Source: Opitutaceae bacterium
Lineage (GTDB): Bacteria > Verrucomicrobiota > Verrucomicrobiia > Opitutales > Opitutaceae
Reading direction: 5' to 3'
Assembly (NCBI GenBank): GCA_015075305.1
Contig: JABTUS010000009.1
Span: 124,001 to 188,000 of the forward strand
DNA length: 64,000 nucleotides
Made by a program: the position numbers and the translations under genes. A model generated the notes under the pieces. That model made no database searches. It had not been told where the DNA came from and saw only the letters and a program-made list of their open reading frames with translations. The stretch's first letter is position 1; each line of letters starts with the position of its first letter. Below are positions 59,077 through 64,000 of the stretch, one piece after another.

Positions 59077-59463
59077 ATGAGCGAATCTCCCCCGACAACA
59101 CTCTTTGCCCGCATGGGTGGACGCGAGCCGTTGATGAAACTGTTGCGCTATTTCTATGCAGATGTCCGCCAGCACCGGGAGATCGGTCCCATCTTCAATG
59201 CCCAGATCGACGACTGGCCCGCGCACATCTCCAAGATCGCGGATTTCTGGTCCGGCGTGACGGGTGGACCCGCGCTCTATAGCGGCCCCATGCCATTCAA
59301 GCACGTGCCGCTCGGACTTCAGGAGCCTCATTTCCAAGCCTGGCTCGATCTCTGGCGGCGCCACTGTCGCGCGCACCTGCCGGAGGCCGAGGCGGAGGAG
59401 ATGATCCTGCGCGCGGAAACGATCGGTCAGCGCCTCCGAGAAATCGTGGCGAGTTTCGGTTGA
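59077..59463 (+). CDS. Truncated hemoglobin, group III-like
   Basis: A 128-residue globin. The sequence LFARMGGREPLMKLLRYFYA begins like group III truncated hemoglobins, and KHVPLGLQEPHFQAWLDLWR contains the proximal His region (HVPL) of the F helix with the following conserved helix. Such proteins bind oxygen, nitric oxide or other ligands and often accompany microaerobic metabolism. It lies 58 bases after the copper receptor, so one transcript is possible. Confidence 0.85.
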   Translation: MSESPPTTLFARMGGREPLMKLLRYFYADVRQHREIGPIFNAQIDDWPAHISKIADFWSGVTGGPALYSGPMPFKHVPLGLQEPHFQAWLDLWRRHCRAHLPEAEAEEMILRAETIGQRLREIVASFG

Positions 59464-59489
59464 ACGGGCGAAGGAACGATCGTCAATTC

Positions 59490-59509
59490 TCCCCCCACTG
59501 GAGCGGGGG
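59490..59509 (+). terminator. Possible terminator hairpin after the globin gene
   Basis: CCCCC and GGGGG around the loop ACTGGAGC form a short GC-rich stem within the stretch after the globin stop. There is no T-run. The motif also resembles the second repeat family at 35834-35878, so it may be repeat DNA instead. Confidence 0.3.
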
Positions 59510-59569
59510 CGTGCATCGTCATGCCCAGGGTTCGTCCGTTACATTGCACCGCCGGCAAATTTGATAAGC

Positions 59570-59583
59570 TTGATTGAGATCAA
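59570..59583 (+). promoter_or_regulatory. FNR/CRP-type binding site upstream of the porin gene
   Basis: TTGATTGAGATCAA matches the FNR/Dnr consensus TTGAT-N4-ATCAA at every fixed position and is centred about 64 bases before the porin ATG. It points to control by an FNR/DNR-type regulator, active under low oxygen or nitric oxide. The regulator is not in this window. Confidence 0.7.
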
Positions 59584-59640
59584 GATCCTGCGCGTTCGGA
59601 GCCGAATCCGGCGCCCGGTTCCTGCTACCGTGCGTCCGCC

Positions 59641-60843
59641 ATGAAACCGTCTCGGTTCCTACTCGTCGCACTGGCTTCGGCCGGCGCGGCCCTCGCCCAA
59701 TCCCAAGTGACGTCCTCGTCGTTCGAGCAGGCGCTCGAATCCGGCAAGGTCTCCTTCAACGCGCGCTTGCGATACGAGCACGTCGACCAAGCCGGCCTGC
59801 CGGAGAAGGCCAACGCCCTCACGCTGCGTTCCCGCCTCGGTTACACAACCGCGGCGTATCGCGGGTTTCAATTCATGGCCGAGGCGGAGAATGTCGTCGC
59901 ACTGGCCGACAATTATGCCGACGGAGTCACCGCCAGTCCCGGGTATCCGGTGGTTGGAGATCCGGAGGTGACCGAAGTCAACCAAGCCTGGGCTTCCTTC
60001 GCGACTGGCAAGACCAAGGGCACGTTGGGACGTCAGCGGCTCGTGCTCGACAATGCGCGCTTCATCGGCGATGTCGGCTGGCGGCAGGACATGCAGACCT
60101 TCGATGCGTTCGTCCTGCAGGACGCCACCGTCGAACGACTCTCCCTCACCTACGCTTACCTGTGGAGGATCAATCGTGTGTTCGCCGACGCGCTGGACTG
60201 GGATTCCGATTCCCATGTCGCCCATGCCAGCTACGCGGGCTTTCCCCTTGGCACGTTGACGGGCTACGCTTACCTGCTCGATTTCGATTCACCTGCCGGC
60301 GCCCGAGGCAGCTCCACCGCCACCTATGGCGCGAGCTTCGCGGGATCCACGCCGCTGAACGACAGCGTGAAGTTTGCGTACCGCGCCGAATACGCCACCC
60401 AGTCCGACTATCGCAGCAGTCCCCTCGACTATCGTGCCGCCTATTACGTTCTCGAACTCGGCGGAGTCTGGAAGACCTTCAGCCTATCCGTCGGTCGCGA
60501 GGTGCTTGGCTCCGACAACGGCCAGGGCTTTCGCACGCCCCTCGCGACCTTGCATGCCTTCAACGGCTGGGCCGACGTCTTCCTCACCACACCCGCCGCC
60601 GGATTGCGCGAGACCTATTTGAAGATCGCCGCCTCGCTACCCGCCAAACTGCAGTTCATCGGTTCGCTTCACCGCTTCGAAGCCGACCGAGGAAACGCAA
60701 CCTATGGCAACGAGATCGACCTGCAGCTCGCCCGTCGCGTCAACAAACGCCTGAACCTCACCGCAAAAGCAGCGCTCTTCGACGGCAAGCCCGGCTTCGC
60801 CGATCGCGACAAGTACATGGTTCAGGCGGACTACGCCTTCTGA
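59641..60843 (+). CDS. Alginate-export/porin-like outer-membrane protein
   Basis: A 400-residue outer-membrane beta-barrel protein. A signal peptide (FLLVALASAGAALAQ) is followed by alternating beta-strand sequence with the phrases FNARLRYEHVDQAG, LTLRSRLGYTTAAYRGFQFM, EVNQAWASFATGKTKGTLGR and the terminal aromatic residue (VQADYAF). This resembles the alginate-export or OprD-like porin families. The substrate is unknown. A perfect FNR-type box in the promoter suggests induction at low oxygen. Confidence 0.8.
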   Translation: MKPSRFLLVALASAGAALAQSQVTSSSFEQALESGKVSFNARLRYEHVDQAGLPEKANALTLRSRLGYTTAAYRGFQFMAEAENVVALADNYADGVTASPGYPVVGDPEVTEVNQAWASFATGKTKGTLGRQRLVLDNARFIGDVGWRQDMQTFDAFVLQDATVERLSLTYAYLWRINRVFADALDWDSDSHVAHASYAGFPLGTLTGYAYLLDFDSPAGARGSSTATYGASFAGSTPLNDSVKFAYRAEYATQSDYRSSPLDYRAAYYVLELGGVWKTFSLSVGREVLGSDNGQGFRTPLATLHAFNGWADVFLTTPAAGLRETYLKIAASLPAKLQFIGSLHRFEADRGNATYGNEIDLQLARRVNKRLNLTAKAALFDGKPGFADRDKYMVQADYAF

Positions 60844-61182
60844 TGCTCCGTGCCCGGCGGCGTTCAATCATTGACGTTGGGCGAAAACGACCTGCTGGCG
60901 GGTAGTGACACGGCACCGCCCCAAGAGTATGACTGGGTGCGATCCAATTCATTCCCTGCGGAGCAGCTGAGGAGGTGGCAGGAGGTGCTGCAATGCCTGA
61001 CCAGCCCTGCCACTCTGGCGACGCAGGAGGGGATTGTGCGCTCGGCGCTCCAACGAATGAACGATCAGTTCACGCGGGATTTTGATTCGCAGCGGAGTCA
61101 TGAATCATCCAAATTTGCCCCACCGATGTCTCTGATCTCAGCTCAATATCCCAGTCGGTGCCGCTCGCCCGTGCGCGGGTTT
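60844..61182. other. Intergenic region, no clear gene
   Basis: A frame from GTG 60850 to 61200 (about 116 codons, including LTLGENDLLAGSD and SFPAEQLRRWQEVLQCLT) has no recognisable domain and no ribosome binding site. I do not count it as a gene. The gap ends at an attC-like segment. Confidence 0.4.
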
Positions 61183-61242
61183 GTTCAACAAGGTGCCTGA
61201 GCAAAGGCGCTAGCGCAGAGTAGCTCACCTAGAACGTTGGGA
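61183..61242 (+). other. attC-like recombination site 1 (candidate)
   Basis: GTTCAAC (61183-61189, fits RYYYAAC) begins and GTTGGGA (61236-61242, near GTTRRRY) ends a 60-base segment. Inside, AGGTG-cct-GAGC pairs with GCTCACCT in the manner of attC arms. The following membrane-protein ATG lies seven bases beyond. This fits a gene cassette junction, but the last base departs from consensus. Confidence 0.35.
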
Positions 61243-61248
61243 AAGAAC

Positions 61249-61683
61249 ATGAAGATTCCTGTGATCGACGAGCCTGTCCGACTTGGGCGAGCATTCTGGG
61301 TCACATACGGTGTGATGCTAATTCCGTCGCTTTGGCTCTTGAAGCCTTGGTCGTGGAAGTTGCCGCTGTTCTCAAAAGTCGCAGGCGCCGTGTTGCCGCC
61401 GTTTCTTGCCGCGATTGCCATCTGTTCATTTGTGCTCCTCACATTTTCGGTAACAGCGCATTTTCATGGCCGGAAGAGGGAGTTTGCCGGAATTGTGGCG
61501 GCGATACTCGGATCGACAATATTCCTGGTCGTGGCTTGGATGTTTTCCGGTTATAAGAATCTTCCAGCAATATGTGCGTTTGTCGCGAGTTGCATCGGCT
61601 ACTCGCTTTTCTACTCCGTGCATCGCAAAGAGCCTGGCAACCCGACAGGTCCAACGCTGCCAGCGCGTCGTGGCTCATGTTGA
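61249..61683 (+). CDS. Hypothetical multi-pass membrane protein (possible gene cassette)
   Basis: A 144-residue protein with about four transmembrane helices (FWVTYGVMLIPSLWLLKPW, AVLPPFLAAIAICSFVLLTF, FAGIVAAILGSTIFLVVAWM, LPAICAFVASCIGYSLFYSV). No family is recognised. Start at ATG 61249. No promoter is apparent, and the gene is framed by two attC-like segments, the second overlapping its C-terminal codons (TGPTLPARRGSC). A promoterless, single-gene unit of about 450 bases is the normal form of an integron cassette. It is AT-richer than most genes here, which is consistent with transfer. Confidence 0.55.
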   Translation: MKIPVIDEPVRLGRAFWVTYGVMLIPSLWLLKPWSWKLPLFSKVAGAVLPPFLAAIAICSFVLLTFSVTAHFHGRKREFAGIVAAILGSTIFLVVAWMFSGYKNLPAICAFVASCIGYSLFYSVHRKEPGNPTGPTLPARRGSC

Positions 61684-61692
61684 ACGCTGGGC
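61649..61692 (+). other. attC-like recombination site 2 (candidate)
   Basis: GTCCAAC (61649-61655) and, 30 bases on, GAACGCTGGGC (61682-61692) resemble the ends of site 1: both sites share GCTCA-N5-AACG(T/C)TGGG. The inner arms pair poorly and the length (44 bases) is shorter than usual. It overlaps the end of the membrane-protein gene and precedes the next small gene by 37 bases. Confidence 0.3.
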
Positions 61693-61729
61693 AATTCTGC
61701 GCGGAGGAAATCGACCGCCACGAACAGCT

Positions 61730-61897
61730 ATGGTTAAACTCTGCATCTTTGTTGGCATGACCGTGGGAGGGCTGGCATTCGGGTGGGCCGCGGATGCGCT
61801 TGGATGCGAGATATTCGCATCGTTCCTGTGGAGCGGACTGGGTTCGCTTGCAGGCTGCTGGATTGGTTGGAAGGTGCACCAATTGTATTTCCAGTGA
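61730..61897 (+). CDS. Small glycine-rich membrane protein
   Basis: A 55-residue protein from ATG 61730. The start MVKLCIFVGMTVGGLAFGWA and the second part SGLGSLAGCWIGWKVHQ show two helices with small-residue (glycine-zipper) packing. Short proteins with the same SG-GS-AG--GWK layout recur, from memory, in Verrucomicrobia and other bacteria; their role is unknown. It follows the attC-like site 2, so it may be a second cassette gene. Confidence 0.6.
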   Translation: MVKLCIFVGMTVGGLAFGWAADALGCEIFASFLWSGLGSLAGCWIGWKVHQLYFQ

Positions 61898-62446
61898 CCT
61901 TGCGCTGACAGGTCGACGATCGGTCGAGGGGGCAATGCGAGAGGGTCAGTCCTTACGCCGAAACCGTGACGGATGAACGGAACGGCTTCTCGTGCAACGC
62001 CGGCCTTGCGGCAGAATTGACATGCGCCTGTTCGCGCACCGCTCTGCCTGGCGCGCCCGGCGACGGAACACACACGCGGACTTTCGAGCACTCCCCGCTT
62101 GCTCGAAGCTTCAATTTGAGTCTTTTCGGTGCACTCCCCGCGGGAGGTGAGAGTATTGGTCTGTCCCCATGAGCGAAACTGTTCAGTGTCATTTTGGAGA
62201 CGGAGTGCCTGACCCTCTTCCGCAGGTGAACCGGTTGCATTTTGTTGTGAGCGGCCGGGTCGTGACGCCATGCAGACGTGCTCCACGTCATGGTGTTTTC
62301 TGAAGACGAGTCTGGCTGAGTTCGAGGTGGCAGCGGCGGTGTCCTGATGGATCGGGTCTGGTGTGCGGCATGTGAATTGGGTGACGAAATGGATCCTTTG
62401 GGGAAGGCAAAATTGGTCCTTGCGCGCCCCAAGGGGCCCGAACTGA
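61898..62446. other. Intergenic region, no clear gene
   Basis: About 550 bases hold only low-quality frames on both strands; a minus-strand frame spanning 61675-62484 has no domain-like sequence. I see no repeats shared with other gaps. The start of the reductase gene is the next supported feature. Confidence 0.4.
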
Positions 62447-63622
62447 ATGTCCGGGCGCATGTCCGCATCCGCCGCTGTCTCCACTTACAACAAGGATCAT
62501 CCTTTTCCCGCAAGGATTCTGGAAAACCGCCTCCTGAGTCGCCCGGGATCGTCCAAGGAAACCCGCCATTTTGTGGTCAGTCTGGTTGGCAGCGGGCTGC
62601 ACTACAAGGCGGGGGACTCCCTGGGCGTTTTTCCCACCAACCGGCCATCGGAGGTGGAGGCCGTCATCAAGGCAATCGGTGCGACTGGTGATGAGTCGGT
62701 CATGCTGCCCAAGGCGACTGAGCCGGCAACGCTCCGAGAGGCGCTTTCCCAAAAGCTGGCTCTTGCGGATCCGACCAGGAAGTTTGTCGAGGCATTGCAG
62801 GCCAGGGCCACCGATCCCGGCGAGGCGGCGAAACTGAGGGGGCTGCTCCTTCCCGAGTCGAAGGAGGTGCTCACGGCGTTTCTTGGCGAACGTGAATACA
62901 TCGATCTGCTCACGGAGTTTCCGAGCGCGCGGCTGACGCCGCAGGAGCTCGTTGATCAGCTTCGCAGGCTGATGCCCCGGCTTTACTCCATCGCCTCCTC
63001 ACCCAAGCTGCACCCCAACGAAATTCATCTGACGGTCGCGGTCGTGCGTTACGAATCCAATCGCCGCGAGCGGCATGGTGTCTGCACCACGTTTCTTGCC
63101 GATCGGGTTCAGGTCGGGGGAACTGAAGCGCCGGTGTTCATTTCGCATTCGCACTTCCGTCCGCCGGAGGACCAATCCAGGGACTGCATCATGGTCGGTC
63201 CCGGCACGGGCATCGCGCCATTCCGGGCGTTTGTGCAGGACAGGTTTGCCGCCAACGGGACGGGGCGGAACTGGATTTTTTTTGGCGATCAGCACCGGGC
63301 GACGGACTTCCTTTACGAGGAGGACTGGCAGGAGTGGACCGCGAGGAAGCAGATTCATCGCATGGACCTGGCCTGGTCGCGCGATCAGGCGACGAAGGTC
63401 TATGTCCAGGATCGAATGCGCGAGAATGCCGCGGAACTTTGGGAGTGGATCAAAGCCGGCGCATATTTTTATGTCTGTGGCGATGCGAAACGCATGGCCA
63501 AGGACGTGGATCAGATGCTGCACTCGATCATCGCTGACCAGGGCGGCAGGACGCTCGAGGAGGCGGCGGAATACGTGAAGCAGATGAAAAAGGACCGGCG
63601 TTATCAGCGCGACGTGTATTAA
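62447..63622 (+). CDS. CysJ-like FAD/NADPH reductase without flavodoxin domain
   Basis: A 391-residue flavoprotein of the sulfite reductase alpha / cytochrome P450 reductase type, but only with the FAD and NADPH modules. FAD-binding: MPRLYSIASSP and RHGVCTTFLADRV; NADPH: MVGPGTGIAPFRAFVQDR, YVQDRMRENAAELW and YFYVCGDAKRMAKDVDQ. The C-terminal end is an aromatic residue (RDVY), as usual for the family. The usual N-terminal FMN/flavodoxin domain is missing, so a separate flavodoxin or direct acceptor is expected. A second ATG at 62459 is an alternative start. fabG follows 24 bases downstream. Confidence 0.85.
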   Translation: MSGRMSASAAVSTYNKDHPFPARILENRLLSRPGSSKETRHFVVSLVGSGLHYKAGDSLGVFPTNRPSEVEAVIKAIGATGDESVMLPKATEPATLREALSQKLALADPTRKFVEALQARATDPGEAAKLRGLLLPESKEVLTAFLGEREYIDLLTEFPSARLTPQELVDQLRRLMPRLYSIASSPKLHPNEIHLTVAVVRYESNRRERHGVCTTFLADRVQVGGTEAPVFISHSHFRPPEDQSRDCIMVGPGTGIAPFRAFVQDRFAANGTGRNWIFFGDQHRATDFLYEEDWQEWTARKQIHRMDLAWSRDQATKVYVQDRMRENAAELWEWIKAGAYFYVCGDAKRMAKDVDQMLHSIIADQGGRTLEEAAEYVKQMKKDRRYQRDVY

Positions 63623-63646
63623 GAATTCAACTACAACCACGGGCAC

Positions 63647-64000
63647 ATGACCTTCAAGGATCGAACAGCGATTGTCACGGGAGCGGGCAGGGGAATCGGC
63701 AGAGGCATCGCCGAGGTCCTTGCGGCGAATGGCGTCACCGTCATCTGCGTCTCAAAATCGGAGTCGTCCTGCGGCGCGGTCGCCTCGGCGATCACAGCCT
63801 CGGGTGGCAAGGCCAGGGCGATGGCCGTGGATGTTTCCGACGGGGCGGCGATCCATGCGGCGGCGGAGGCCCTGCTCAAGGAATTCGGCAGGGTCGACAT
63901 CCTGGTCAACAACGCCGGCATCACCCGTGATGGGCTGCTGGCGCGCATGTCCGACGAGGACTGGAACCTCGTCATTCAAACGAACCTGACGAGCTGCTTT
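63647..64000 (+). CDS. fabG: 3-oxoacyl-ACP reductase (FabG), truncated by window edge
   Basis: The N-terminal 118 codons of a short-chain dehydrogenase/reductase. The Rossmann motif TGAGRGIGRGIA, the aspartate at the end of the following strand (AVDVSD) and the NNAGITRDGLLARM phrase identify a FabG-type reductase, which reduces 3-oxoacyl-ACP in fatty acid synthesis. The catalytic Ser-Tyr-Lys lie beyond the window. GITRDG is characteristic of FabG, but other SDR enzymes share parts of it. Confidence 0.88.
   Translation, partial: MTFKDRTAIVTGAGRGIGRGIAEVLAANGVTVICVSKSESSCGAVASAITASGGKARAMAVDVSDGAAIHAAAEALLKEFGRVDILVNNAGITRDGLLARMSDEDWNLVIQTNLTSCF

Noticed and set aside
60850-61200. Frame of ~116 codons after the porin
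   Set aside because: GTG start without ribosome binding site and no recognisable domain; treated as non-coding.
61675-62484. 269-codon minus-strand frame
   Set aside because: It overlaps the small membrane gene, shows no domain, and its composition looks random.

Overview
The window is GC-rich, gene-dense bacterial DNA from a Gram-negative organism. It carries several TonB-dependent receptors, an Mla-type lipid transport operon and outer-membrane porins. A PVC-type HEAT/cytochrome c protein, a FecI/FecR/STN-receptor unit, menaquinone genes and small proteins of a style I associate with Opitutaceae suggest a Verrucomicrobium of the Opitutaceae. That placement is inference from gene content; no rRNA or tRNA gene is visible.

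Layout. 1-3113 (minus): an ECF sigma factor, a FecR-type anti-sigma factor and a truncated STN-containing TonB receptor. 3526-8088: a large secreted propeller/adhesion-like protein with a frame-scrambled C-terminus. 8094-10587: accessory DNA with mobile-element-like remnants and a two-gene toxin-antitoxin module. 10588-15558: an ABM-like monomer, a frameshifted Tat-type dienelactone hydrolase, and the PVC-type heme protein. 15561-22390: minus-strand DUF502 - RecO-like - nuclease/Fe-S helicase genes, divergent from uvrA. 22701-27161: AraC regulator, acyl-CoA dehydrogenase-like protein, (alpha/alpha)6-barrel glycosidase-like protein. 27324-35640 (minus): a complete kdp potassium system with tiny genes that are easily missed. 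36037-38551: a TPP riboswitch and terminator in front of a TonB receptor, probably for thiamin uptake. 38642-45564: membrane-anchored nuclease, a pair of M16 proteases, RecD2, HAD phosphatase. 45651-49318: an MlaE/F/D-like lipid ABC transporter with lipoprotein. 49441-55414: a hypothetical gene, an orphan sugar-type permease, menB, kup, menD. 55500-63622: a methyltransferase broken by two in-frame TAG codons, a copper-type TonB receptor with a CxxC companion, a truncated hemoglobin, an FNR-box porin, two small membrane proteins bordered by attC-like sequences, and a CysJ-like flavoprotein reductase. 63647 onward: a truncated fabG.

Functional themes are potassium homeostasis (kdp and kup), TonB-dependent uptake (thiamin, copper, one unknown substrate), DNA repair (UvrA, RecO-like, RecD2, Fe-S helicase), envelope lipid traffic and low-oxygen respiration (menB/menD, truncated globin, FNR box). 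Several genes are damaged (one -1 frameshift, a four-shift cluster, a double-TAG gene), so either recent gene decay or residual sequence errors should be considered.
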